64,000 bases of DNA from Abditibacterium sp. GTDB lineage: Bacteria > Armatimonadota > Abditibacteriia > Abditibacteriales > Abditibacteriaceae. Shown here in pieces: positions 15,472 through 23,449 of this stretch (position 1 is its first letter; each line of letters starts with the position of its first letter). Position numbers and translations under genes: made by a program. The stretch spans positions 62,001 through 126,000 of the forward strand of contig JAUJNG010000003.1 in assembly GCA_030448265.1 (NCBI GenBank), given 5' to 3'. A model generated the notes under the pieces. The model saw only the letters and a list, made by a program, of their open reading frames with translations. It made no database searches and had not been told where the DNA came from.

Positions 15472-17037
15472 ATGTCCGACACCATTTTTCTCTACGACAC
15501 CGCGCTGCGCGACGGCGCGCAGGCCGAAGGCGTCTCGTTTTCGGTCGCCGACAAACTCAAAATCGCGCGCCGTTTGGACGAATTCGGCATTCATTTCATC
15601 GAAGGCGGCTGGCCAGGCTCCAATCCCAAAGACGAGGAGTTTTTTGCCGCCGCCCAGCGCGAAAATTGGCGGAATTCGCAGCTCTGCGCCTTCTCGATGA
15701 CGCGCCGCGCCGGAATTTCGCCCCAGGACGACCCGAATTTGCAAACCATCGTCGCCGCCAATACGCCGGTCGTCACACTCGTCGGCAAAACTTGGGATTT
15801 TCACGTCCGCGAGGCGCTGCGCGTGCCGCTCGATGAAAACCTGCGCATGATCGAAAGCAGCGTGGCGTGGGTGAAATCTCAGGGCCGCCGCGTGTTTTTC
15901 GACGCCGAACACTTTTTCGACGGCTACCGCGCCAATCCCGACTACGCTTTGCAGGTTCTGGGCGCGGCGGCAAGCGGCGGCGCCGAATTTTTAGTGTTGT
16001 GCGACACCAACGGCGGTTCGATGCCCCATTTCGTGGCGCAGGCGACGCGCGAAATCAGGGAAAAACTCGGCGTCGCGGTGGGTATTCACACTCACAACGA
16101 CTGCGATTTAGGCGTGGCGAACGCGCTCGCGGCGGTCGAAGCGGGCGCCACGCAGGTGCAGGGCGTCATCAACGGCTTCGGCGAACGCTGCGGCAACTGC
16201 AATTTGACTTCGGTTATCGCCAATTTGACGCTCAAACTCGGCTACAACAGTCTGCCGCTCGAAAAAGTGAAAAATCTGACTTCGCTGTCGCATTTCGTGG
16301 CGGAAGTGGCCAACATGGCGCCCGACGAGCGCCAGCCCTTCGTGGGCCGCTCCTGCTTCGCGCACAAAGGCGGAATGCACGTCGATGCGGTGCAAAAAGC
16401 GGGCGGCGCGGCCTACGAACACATCGATCCCACGAGCGTGGGCAACGAGCGGCGCATTCTGGTTTCGGAGTATTCGGGCACATCCAACGTGCGCGAAGTC
16501 GCTTCGGATTTGGGTGTCGAGCTTCCCAAAGGAAGTCCCGAAGCTGCCGCGATTCTGCGCGAAGTCAAGCGATTGGAAAACCAGGGTTACGAGTTTGAAA
16601 GCGCCGAGGCGAGCTTTCATCTGCTCGTGCAGCGCGCGCTGGGCAGGGAGCAGAAATTGTTCGAATTGCTTGGCGCGCGCATCATCAATGAACTGCGGCC
16701 AGGACTGGAAGAATGGATCACCGAAGCGACGCTGAAAATCCGCGCCGGCGAGCGCATCATGCACACCGTCGCCGAGGGCGACGGGCCGGTTCACGCGCTC
16801 GACAACGCGCTGCGTCTGGCGCTGCGCGAAGCCTATCCCGCTCTGGACGGCATTCGTTTGACGGATTTCAAGGTGCGCGTGGTCAACACCGGCGAGGGCA
16901 CGGCGGCGCGGGTGCGGGTTCTCATCGAATCGGCGGACGACCATTCGTCGTGGTCAACGGTGGGCGTTTCGCCCAACGTCATCGAAGCGAGCTGGCTGGC
17001 ACTCACTGAGGCGCTGGAATACGGCCTGACGCGATGA
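15472..17037 (+). CDS. cimA: (R)-citramalate synthase
   Basis: Condenses pyruvate and acetyl-CoA to (R)-citramalate, the threonine-independent entry to isoleucine. The 521 residues show the DRE-TIM barrel start YDTALRDGAQAEGVSFSV, metal-binding HTHNDCDLGVANALAAVEAGA, and the NGFGERCGNCNL signature. FAHKGGMHVDAVQKAG follows, then a C-terminal regulatory (LeuA-dimer) domain from about 395. The long-form sequence is closer to the CimA group (TIGR00977-type) than to 2-isopropylmalate synthase. The start follows TTCAGGAACTTTC (AGGAA site). Upstream are a promoter, short leader ORF and terminator, implying attenuation. The leu/ilv genes are not in the window. Confidence 0.93.
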   Translation: MSDTIFLYDTALRDGAQAEGVSFSVADKLKIARRLDEFGIHFIEGGWPGSNPKDEEFFAAAQRENWRNSQLCAFSMTRRAGISPQDDPNLQTIVAANTPVVTLVGKTWDFHVREALRVPLDENLRMIESSVAWVKSQGRRVFFDAEHFFDGYRANPDYALQVLGAAASGGAEFLVLCDTNGGSMPHFVAQATREIREKLGVAVGIHTHNDCDLGVANALAAVEAGATQVQGVINGFGERCGNCNLTSVIANLTLKLGYNSLPLEKVKNLTSLSHFVAEVANMAPDERQPFVGRSCFAHKGGMHVDAVQKAGGAAYEHIDPTSVGNERRILVSEYSGTSNVREVASDLGVELPKGSPEAAAILREVKRLENQGYEFESAEASFHLLVQRALGREQKLFELLGARIINELRPGLEEWITEATLKIRAGERIMHTVAEGDGPVHALDNALRLALREAYPALDGIRLTDFKVRVVNTGEGTAARVRVLIESADDHSSWSTVGVSPNVIEASWLALTEALEYGLTR

Positions 17038-17163
17038 AGGGGTGAGAAATGGTCTGAAAATCCCTCCAAAATGTAAAGGCTTTAAAACCTTCACTGCTTT
17101 AAGAGCTATATATCGATTGGAGGAAGGCCTCAGCAGCACTTTGTTAAACTGACTTTGAATCTT

Positions 17164-18135
17164 CTACAGCGCGCCCATCCATTCCCACACCGTGTCGCCC
17201 CATTGCGGCAGGCCTTCGTGGGCGAAATCGGGGTAAATCACGGTTTGTTTGGGGCTTGGGATTTTGTTGAAGGCCGCGAACTGGCTCGAAGGCGGACAAA
17301 TCGCGTCCATCAGGCCCGTTGCCCACAGCACTTCGCCCCGCACGCGCGGCATCAAATGCTGGATGTCGATGTGGCCCAGCGCCTCGAAAATTTCGTTTTC
17401 GCGCTCGTGACGCGGGTCGAAAAGCCGAAAATAGGTTTTGAGTTCGGCGTAGGCGCCGCTCGCCAGATCCATCTCCCACACGCGCTGGTAATCGCTCAAA
17501 AACGGGTAGGTGGGCGCGGCGCGCTTGATGTCGGCCAGGGCCGCGCACGCCATCGTCAGGGCGCCGCCCTGCGAGCCGCCTATCGCGCCCAGACGCGCGC
17601 CATCGACTTCTTCGAACTCCGCCACGATGCGCGCCAGCAGCGCCGTGTCGAGAAAAACGTGGCGAAAATAGAGGTTTTGCGGCGCGCCGTTGAGCGCGTC
17701 GTCGAGGCCGCGAATGATGTGGCCTTCGCGGGTGATGCCCATTGTGGTGCCCGCATCGTTCGATTTTCCGCCCTGGCCTCGGCAGTCGAGCGCCGCGACC
17801 GCGAAACCGCGCGCCGCCCAGTGGAGATAAGCCGTCCAGTTGGAATCGGAGGCGCCGCCGTAGCCGTGAAAGTGCAAAACGCAGGGCGCGGGGCCATCAG
17901 TTTGGACGGGGCGAATATATTTCGCATACACCCGCGCGCCGCCGGTGCCGGTGAAACGCAGGTCGAAGCACTGCGCGAAGGGCGCACTGAGGGAGTGGGG
18001 CGTCAATTCGATTTGGGGGTCGAGGGCGCGCATTTCGGCCACAGATTCGTCCCAGAAGGCGTCGAAACGCGCGGGTTTGGGGTTGCGTCCGGCGTATTGG
18101 AGCAACTGCTCCATCGGCATATCGAGTTGGGGCAT
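17164..18135 (-). CDS. CE7-family acetyl esterase (acetylxylan esterase / cephalosporin-C deacetylase)
   Basis: Alpha/beta-hydrolase that removes acetyl groups from short xylo-oligosaccharides or similar small acetylated substrates. At 323 residues it is the typical CE7 length. All three CE7 motifs are present: RGQGG at 119-123, nucleophile GGSQG with Ser188, and the C-terminal His-Glu at His306 in DFAHEGL, with Asp277 in GLMDAI as the triad acid. No signal peptide, so it is probably cytoplasmic and acts on imported oligosaccharides, as known CE7 enzymes do. It stands alone, convergent with cimA. A GH2 glycosidase lies 20 kb away but is not linked. Confidence 0.92.
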   Translation of the reverse strand: MPQLDMPMEQLLQYAGRNPKPARFDAFWDESVAEMRALDPQIELTPHSLSAPFAQCFDLRFTGTGGARVYAKYIRPVQTDGPAPCVLHFHGYGGASDSNWTAYLHWAARGFAVAALDCRGQGGKSNDAGTTMGITREGHIIRGLDDALNGAPQNLYFRHVFLDTALLARIVAEFEEVDGARLGAIGGSQGGALTMACAALADIKRAAPTYPFLSDYQRVWEMDLASGAYAELKTYFRLFDPRHERENEIFEALGHIDIQHLMPRVRGEVLWATGLMDAICPPSSQFAAFNKIPSPKQTVIYPDFAHEGLPQWGDTVWEWMGAL

Positions 18136-18245
18136 ATTTTTCTTGAAATTGATGTCGTGTGGCGTCGAAGCAACGGGTTTGGAGAAGCAGTGTTGTGATG
18201 TGGAGAAGAATCAGAAGGGCCGAAAGGGACGAAGTAAGCGTTTGA

Positions 18246-18270
18246 CTCCCTCTCCCTGCGGGAGAGGGAG
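18246..18270. repeat. Perfect small palindrome
   Basis: CTCCCTCTCCC-TGC-GGGAGAGGGAG, 11-bp arms. It resembles the purine/pyrimidine-rich arms of the larger palindromes near 33.8 and 60.7 kb. Confidence 0.7.
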
Positions 18271-18323
18271 TTGAGCAGTCCTTTCTCACAAACCCGCGCA
18301 CTGGTCGACACTGGTCGACAAGC

Positions 18324-18353
18324 AAAAACCCGTTTTGGAGGAAACGGGTTTTG
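18324..18353 (-). terminator. Terminator of the DUF4397 gene
   Basis: AAAACCCGTTT / AAACGGGTTTT with a 6-nt loop, 16 nt past the minus-strand stop at 18369. A tandem CTGGTCGACA pair lies just beyond it. Confidence 0.75.
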
Positions 18354-18368
18354 TTTTGGGTGCTGAAT

Positions 18369-19058
18369 TTACTGGCTGGCGGTGACGTCCATCATGAAGC
18401 GGAAATTGCGCGCCGGACGCCCGAAAGCGTAAGCGGCGTATTTGCGGCCTTCGCGGGGATGCACGCCAGGCAGGGTTTTCAAAATGCGCCCGTTGCGCAC
18501 CAGTCGAACCGTCATCGCCGTTGCGGGCACGTTGGCGCGGCGCGACTGGCCGTAGCGCACGTTGCGAATCAGGGGTTGAATGCGGCCACCAGGCAGATAG
18601 GCCACCACATCGAACGGCGACAGGCCAGGCGAGAGGTGGTAGGCGGTAAGCTGGGCACGGCCAAACGCCGGAGTGCCGGTCGAGTCGTTGTCGGCCAGAA
18701 AACGCAGTCTGGTGGGCGTCCCGTAGGGCGAAAGGGTGTAAAAATCGTTCTGCCGGAAGTTGCGCGAGGTCAAGAGCAAGGTGCGCGTCGGGTTATTGGT
18801 GGTGATGTGAATCGAGCGGTAGCCGCTCCGCACGCGGATATATTTGGTGATGGCGCCAAATTCGACATCGTTGAGAATTTTGTCGCCATCGACGGTGACA
18901 TCGACTTTGGTGCCCAGCGAAAGTGCGTGCAGAAAGCGCACGAAAGCCACCGGTTCGTTGTCGGCAGGGGCGGAGTGGGCCGCGTTCATCGGCGCCAGGA
19001 CGGTGAGGGCTGCCAGGGCCAAAGCCAGTGTTGAAAAGGAGGTGGAACGGTTTTTCAT
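18369..19058 (-). CDS. Secreted DUF4397-domain protein
   Basis: Exported protein of unknown role. The frame extends to 19094, but I choose ATG 19058 (229 residues, MKNRSTSFSTLALALA) because AGGAGAAA sits 6 nt upstream and a clean signal peptide follows (LALAALTVLAPMNAAHSAPA). The mature part has the DUF4397 pattern VRFLHALSLGTKVDVTVDGDK and FGAITKYIRVRSGYRSI, then a second strand-rich half (AQLTAYHLSPGLSPFDVV). DUF4397 proteins are usually extracellular beta-sandwich repeats. It is monocistronic, with its own terminator. Confidence in the family is good; no function is assigned. Confidence 0.85.
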   Translation of the reverse strand: MKNRSTSFSTLALALAALTVLAPMNAAHSAPADNEPVAFVRFLHALSLGTKVDVTVDGDKILNDVEFGAITKYIRVRSGYRSIHITTNNPTRTLLLTSRNFRQNDFYTLSPYGTPTRLRFLADNDSTGTPAFGRAQLTAYHLSPGLSPFDVVAYLPGGRIQPLIRNVRYGQSRRANVPATAMTVRLVRNGRILKTLPGVHPREGRKYAAYAFGRPARNFRFMMDVTASQ

Positions 19059-19246
19059 GAGGGTTTCTCCTAAAAGAGCCTGACGCCCTGGCAAATCGCA
19101 AACCGAAATTTTCAGACCGTTTGAAATTGAGGTTGAGAGTTCTTTTCGCCTTTTTTACTTTAGTTTGGGCCTGAGAAATTTTTCAAAAAATAATGCACTT
19201 TCGGCGCGGGGCGGAGTAGAAAGGGGAAGTTCAAGACGGTGATCCC

Positions 19247-19507
19247 ATGCTCAAACCTTCCGGCGGCCCTTCCTCCCTGCTTCTCGTGCGTTCCACGCTT
19301 GAGGTGGCGGCGTTGCTCAAATCGCTGCGTCCGGCCCTCACACATGAAGTGGAAGAATTGGAGTGCGAAGTGACGCTCGCGGGCCAACTGCTTCTCGACG
19401 CCGGTTCAGTTGCCCGCGCCCGCCATGCCTTGGAGCGCATCCATGAGGTGCGTCTGGCCCTGGAAGATCTGCGCGTGAAACAGGAAAACCGCCAGCAGGC
19501 CGCTTAA
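19247..19507 (+). CDS. Small helical protein, unknown
   Basis: An 86-residue candidate: LLLVRSTLEVAALLKSLRPA, then a long charged Leu-rich helix (THEVEELECEVTLAGQLLLD, RHALERIHEVRLALEDLRV) that may form a helical hairpin or coiled coil. It lies between two minus-strand genes with about 190 free bases upstream. No strong ribosome site is directly before the ATG (AAGGGGAAG lies about 18 nt upstream). I know no family for it. It may be real, given the heptad-like Leu spacing, but a chance frame in G+C-rich DNA cannot be excluded. Confidence 0.45.
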   Translation: MLKPSGGPSSLLLVRSTLEVAALLKSLRPALTHEVEELECEVTLAGQLLLDAGSVARARHALERIHEVRLALEDLRVKQENRQQAA

Positions 19508-19516
19508 TCCCAGAAA

Positions 19517-20860
19517 TTAGAGTGGCGCGCCCACCGCATCGCCCACCGCCTCCACCGTCACGAGGCACAAATCGTCGGGCAGGGCGGCACCCTCCGTCCA
19601 TCCATACAGAGCGTCCATGACGATTTTGGTGAAATCGCCGGCATTCACGTCGGGATGGGCCCGAATCACCTCGTAAAGCCGCTCCTCCCCGAACTCCTCG
19701 CCCGTTTCGTCGGGCGCTTCGACCAGACCGTCGGTGAAAAGCAAAAACGTGTCGCCCACGTTGAGCGGAACGGTGCAAGTGCCGTAAGTCGAGTCGCCCG
19801 CCAGCCCCAGCGCGGCGCCGGTGCAGCTGGGGTCTTCCAACGGCCCGACATCGTGGCGCATCCGGTCGGCGCGCACCGGCGCAGGATGGCCCGCCGAAGC
19901 GAACTGCACCTGCGCGCGTTCGGTATCGAGAATCATGTAACACGCCGAAACGAAGAGAAACTGATCGCTGCCCTGCACGATGCCGTGAAAACGCGCGTTG
20001 AGGCGCGTCAAGAGGTCGCCCGCGACCTCGGTTTGCAGTGCCAGTTCCTGAAACAGGGTGCGTAAAATCGCCGTCACCAGAGCCGAGCGCGCGCCGTGCC
20101 CCATGACATCGGCGATAAAAACACCGGCGCGGTTTCCCGACAGGGTGATGAGATCGAAAAAATCGCCGCCCAGCGAAAGCGTGGGCTGGTAGATATGGTG
20201 AAAATTGAGGCGTAGCGGCGCCGACGGCACGGCGGGATAATGATTGGCATCGGGCAGCAGCGAGTGCTGGAACTGCCGCGCGAACTGCAAATCGCGCTCG
20301 ATTTCGGCGCTTTTCTCAGCTTTTTCGGCCTCGGCCCGATCCCGTTGCAGGGAGGTGCGGCGCAGATCGCGCAGCCTGCGGCGCAGTTCCATCTGGGTTT
20401 GCACCTGGCGGCTGAGCGCCAAAAGCGCGCGACTTTGTTCGGGCGAAAGCTGGCGCGGCACCTGATCGGCCACGCAAATCGTGCCCAGCGCGAAGCCTTC
20501 GGGCGTCACGAGCGGCACGCCCGCGTAAAAACGAATTCCATTTTCGCCGGTCACGGCGGGATGCGAGGCGAAAGTTTCGTCGCGCTCGGCGTCTTCCACG
20601 ACCAGCATTTCGGGCTGCAAAATCGCGTAGGCGCAAAAAGAGTGTTCGAGCGGGGTTTCCCTCGCTTCCAGCCCTACGCTCGATTTGAACCACTGCCGAT
20701 CCGCGTCGATGAGAGTGATGGCCGAAATCGGCACCTGGCAAATCGAGGCGGCTAAAACGGTCAGGTCGTCGAAGCCGATTTCTGGGTCGGTGTCGAGAAT
20801 TTCGTAGTCGTGCAGCGCGGCTAAACGGTCTTGTTCATTGAGCGGCTTGGGTGCAGGCAT
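19517..20860 (-). CDS. GAF-domain PP2C-type serine phosphatase (SpoIIE/RsbU-like)
   Basis: Cytoplasmic signalling phosphatase, probably acting on an anti-sigma-factor antagonist or similar phosphoprotein. I choose ATG 20860 (447 residues, MPAPKPLNEQDRLAALHDYE), which has AGGGGGA upstream; the frame extends 12 codons further. Residues about 20-155 form a GAF domain of the DTDPEIGFDDLTVLAASIC type. A coiled stretch at about 160-200 follows, then the SpoIIE-type phosphatase with metal-binding GGDFFDL and VADVMGHGARSALVTA-like blocks (here FIADVMGHG) and LFTDGLVEA. No receiver domain or anti-sigma partner adjoins it. Part of its 5' end is duplicated at 21675-21790. Confidence 0.9.
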   Translation of the reverse strand: MPAPKPLNEQDRLAALHDYEILDTDPEIGFDDLTVLAASICQVPISAITLIDADRQWFKSSVGLEARETPLEHSFCAYAILQPEMLVVEDAERDETFASHPAVTGENGIRFYAGVPLVTPEGFALGTICVADQVPRQLSPEQSRALLALSRQVQTQMELRRRLRDLRRTSLQRDRAEAEKAEKSAEIERDLQFARQFQHSLLPDANHYPAVPSAPLRLNFHHIYQPTLSLGGDFFDLITLSGNRAGVFIADVMGHGARSALVTAILRTLFQELALQTEVAGDLLTRLNARFHGIVQGSDQFLFVSACYMILDTERAQVQFASAGHPAPVRADRMRHDVGPLEDPSCTGAALGLAGDSTYGTCTVPLNVGDTFLLFTDGLVEAPDETGEEFGEERLYEVIRAHPDVNAGDFTKIVMDALYGWTEGAALPDDLCLVTVEAVGDAVGAPL

Positions 20861-20943
20861 CAAAATCCCCCTACTGGAGCAATCGCAACAAGACAAGCAT
20901 ATTCAAATACCCCGTAGCTTGCTGCGGGGATTGTTTATTTGAT

Positions 20944-21612
20944 TTACCTGCGCTGTGACCTGGCGGCAGGCGGGGGAGGAGCTTTCTTCGCTGGCGGCCT
21001 GGGCGCGGTTTGGGGCGCCGTCATACGAGAAAGAGCGGCTGCCATGCCTTCGATGTCGCCGGTGAGCAAACCACCCCAGGTGGCGCCCGATTTCTTCAAC
21101 GGCATGACGGCCATCTTTGTGACGCTGATGCCCTCCACTTTGGACGTCATGCGGTAAACCACATGAGCTGTGTCGTCACCTTCGAGAACGTGGCCGATGA
21201 TTTGTGATTTGGAAGTCGCAAGTGCTGCACCGATTTCGGGGTTTATTTTGGTCACGGCGGTCATTAAACGTTCGAAGGCCTGGGCGTTGGAAAGCCGGTC
21301 GAACTCCGCCATCGTTCGCACGTTGAAGAACATTTTTCCCAGTTCCAGGTTCGGCACCGCAAAAACGAGGGGCCGAAACATCTTTTTCAGTTGTTGGAGC
21401 GCGTCGGGATGCATGAGCGCCGCGCCCGCCTTCCAGTCTCTGCGCTGCATCGCTGCGGCATAACGAGCTGCCACGCTTTCCGGTGTCTGCGCCATCACTG
21501 TGGGCGCGGGTGCAGTTGGCGTCGCCGAGTCAGGTGCCTGCGCGTATGACGCAACGGGCGCGATGCAAACCGTCAAGCCTGCGATCCAGGCTGCTGTGGA
21601 AGGGAATTTCAT
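20944..21612 (-). CDS. Secreted protein, unknown function
   Basis: A 222-residue exported protein with a signal peptide ending ASYAQA, then an Ala/Thr/Pro linker. The compact domain is VAARYAAAMQRRDWKAGAAL ... FDRLSNAQAFERLMTAVTK ... AHVVYRMTSKVEGISVTKMA. Its pattern of helix, then strands, after a phrase like AARYAAAMQRRDW is reminiscent of NTF2/SnoaL-like secreted domains, but this is only a resemblance. The C-terminus is basic and proline-rich (RPPAKKAPPPPAARSQRR). The gene sits between the intact GAF-PP2C gene and a broken copy of that gene's 5' end, so it may have arrived with a local rearrangement. Confidence 0.7.
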   Translation of the reverse strand: MKFPSTAAWIAGLTVCIAPVASYAQAPDSATPTAPAPTVMAQTPESVAARYAAAMQRRDWKAGAALMHPDALQQLKKMFRPLVFAVPNLELGKMFFNVRTMAEFDRLSNAQAFERLMTAVTKINPEIGAALATSKSQIIGHVLEGDDTAHVVYRMTSKVEGISVTKMAVMPLKKSGATWGGLLTGDIEGMAAALSRMTAPQTAPRPPAKKAPPPPAARSQRR

Positions 21613-21674
21613 ACGCTGCTTATTTTATAAACACCTGGCTGTGTCTCCAAATCCGGTGTCCTGAAGCGACTCTC

Positions 21675-21790
21675 ATCGGTGTCGAGAATTTCGTAGTCAC
21701 GCAGCGCGGCTAAACGGTCTGCCTCATTGAGCGGCTTGGGCGCAGGCATCAAAGTCCTCCATTGGGAGCAATCGCAACAAGGCAATCATG
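21675..21790 (-). pseudogene. Remnant of a GAF-PP2C phosphatase gene 5' end
   Basis: Reading minus from ATG 21749 gives MPAPKPLNEADRLAALRDYE then ILDTD, nearly the same as the start of the phosphatase at 20860. The upstream untranslated bases (GGAGCAATCGCAACAAGG... compared with 20870-20900) also match. After about 25 codons the homology stops. It is a decayed partial duplicate in the same orientation. Confidence 0.8.
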
Positions 21791-21869
21791 ATAAAACCGA
21801 CTTGTTTAAGATAGCGGCCCACATCGTAAGCCACTGGCTCCCACCCCATTCACGGCCCGTCCAACCTGA

Positions 21870-22010
21870 GCCGCTTCTTGCAAGCGCAAGCCGGAGAAAC
21901 TCCAATGAGCGTCTTTAGAATGCTTTTCTTCCGCCTGGCGGGTTAAAGCAGGAGAGCAGCATTTCTGCTCGCGCCCATGAATTCCGGTGCCGGAGCGGCG
22001 GCTTTTTTTG
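21870..22010 (+). promoter_or_regulatory. Candidate structured leader/attenuator before the aminotransferase gene
   Basis: Successive hairpins (GGAG-AAA-CTCC; CCGCC-TGG-CGG; GAGCAG-CATTT-CTGCTC) are followed by GCCG-GAG-CGGC and seven Ts at 22003-22009. The run of small stems ending in a terminator-like T-run, 33 nt before the preferred start at 22043, suggests transcriptional control. No known riboswitch consensus recognised. Confidence 0.4.
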
Positions 22011-22042
22011 GTAGACCAAATACCCTGTTGAAACCTTCCCTG

Positions 22043-23449
22043 ATGTCACCCCTTTTCCCCCCAGCCGCGCGTTACCCTGGCCCCTGTTCGGCGGCGATGC
22101 TCGAAGAAATCGGTCGCTACGTGATCGCCACGCCCTATCCTTTCGTCGTCGATCTGGAAGCGAGCGAAGGGATGTTGCTCGCTACCGTGGACGGCCAGCG
22201 ACTTTTCGATTGGGCCGGATATTTCGGCTCCAAACTTATCGGCCACAACCATCCGCGCCTTTTTGAAGCCGATTATGTGCGCCGTCTGGTGGTTGCGGCC
22301 AACAACAAGGTCGCCAACCCCGATTTTTTGACGCCGCAGTGTCTGGATTACTACCGTTTGCTCTATCGCCTGGCGCCGCGTTCGATGCAAAGCTCGACCC
22401 TGGAAGTGTATGCCGTCAATTCGGGCGCCGAAGCGGTCGAGAACATGATGAAGTATCTCGTCGCCAAGTTCAACGCCAAAAAGCGCGCGCGGGGCGGGAG
22501 CATCACCGGACGGCGCTTTTTGTATTTCGACCAGGCGTTTCACGGGCGCAGCGTTTACACTCTCGGCGTGACCCAGACGCACGATCCCATCGCCACGCGC
22601 GATTTTCACGGGCTTACCACGAGCGGCAACATCAAGCTGCCCTTTCCCGCGCTCAACACCGGCCAGAGTGCTGCCTGGAACCGGCAAAAGCTGGACGACG
22701 CGCTGCAACACGTGCGGAGCGTTTTGACCCAGATGAGCGATGAAGTGGTGGCGATCATCGTGGAACCGATTCAGGGCGCGGGCGGGCAGCGCGTGGCCTC
22801 GCCGCAGTTTTTCGAAGAGCTGTCGCGCCTGGCGCGCGAGTTCGACGTTTATCTGGCTTTTGACGAGGTGCAAACCGGATTGGGGCCGACGGGTCGGGTT
22901 TTCGCCATCGACCACTTCGATTTGGCGGAGCCGCCCATGGCGGTCGCGGTGGGCAAAAAGTTCGGCTGCGGCGCGGTTTATATGCGCGAGCCGCTCGAAG
23001 ACGTGGGCGTTCTCGATTCGACGTGGGGCGGCACCCTCGCCGACATGGTGCGCGTGGTGCAGGAAGTTCAAATCGTCGAAGACGAAGGCCTCATCGAAGC
23101 CGCCAATTCCAAGGGCGAGCAGTTGAAGAGCGGTTTGGAAGAACTGGTGGCGCGCTACGGCGACCTCGCGTCCAACGTGCGCGGCATGGGTTTGTATCAG
23201 GGCTTCACCCTGCGTTCGCCCCAAACCAAAGTGCGCTTCATCGAAATCGCGCGCGAAAACTTCGATTTGCTGCTTTTGGGCGCGGGCGCGGCCTCGATTC
23301 GCACGCGGCCCAATCTGTCGGTCTCGGAAAGCGAAATCGCGCATTTTCTCGAACTTTTGGGGGGCTGTTTCGAGGAACTGGGGCGGGAAGATGATGCGCC
23401 CTTCGAATATCCTCAAGAGGTCGTTAACGAACCGGTGGAGGTTGGCTGA
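22043..23449 (+). CDS. Class III PLP aminotransferase, L-lysine 6-aminotransferase-like
   Basis: PLP-dependent fold-type I aminotransferase. The frame reaches 21977, but that ATG lies inside a terminator-like hairpin, so I prefer ATG 22043 (468 residues). The blocks WAGYFGSKLIGHNHPRLFE, AANNKVANPDFLTPQCLDYY and VYAVNSGAEAVENMMKYLV match the lysine-6-aminotransferase subgroup. Further landmarks are AFHGRSVYTLGVTQTHDP, the cofactor Asp in AFDEVQTGLGPTGRVF, and the PLP Lys in VAVGKKFGCGAVYM. Substrate is inferred from subgroup likeness; ornithine or another omega-amine is possible. The next gene's ATG overlaps its stop (TGATG), implying coupled translation. Confidence 0.86.
   Translation: MSPLFPPAARYPGPCSAAMLEEIGRYVIATPYPFVVDLEASEGMLLATVDGQRLFDWAGYFGSKLIGHNHPRLFEADYVRRLVVAANNKVANPDFLTPQCLDYYRLLYRLAPRSMQSSTLEVYAVNSGAEAVENMMKYLVAKFNAKKRARGGSITGRRFLYFDQAFHGRSVYTLGVTQTHDPIATRDFHGLTTSGNIKLPFPALNTGQSAAWNRQKLDDALQHVRSVLTQMSDEVVAIIVEPIQGAGGQRVASPQFFEELSRLAREFDVYLAFDEVQTGLGPTGRVFAIDHFDLAEPPMAVAVGKKFGCGAVYMREPLEDVGVLDSTWGGTLADMVRVVQEVQIVEDEGLIEAANSKGEQLKSGLEELVARYGDLASNVRGMGLYQGFTLRSPQTKVRFIEIARENFDLLLLGAGAASIRTRPNLSVSESEIAHFLELLGGCFEELGREDDAPFEYPQEVVNEPVEVG

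Noticed and set aside
21977..22042. Upstream start giving a 490-residue aminotransferase
   Set aside because: The extra codons lie in a terminator-like hairpin with seven Ts and give low-quality N-terminal residues.
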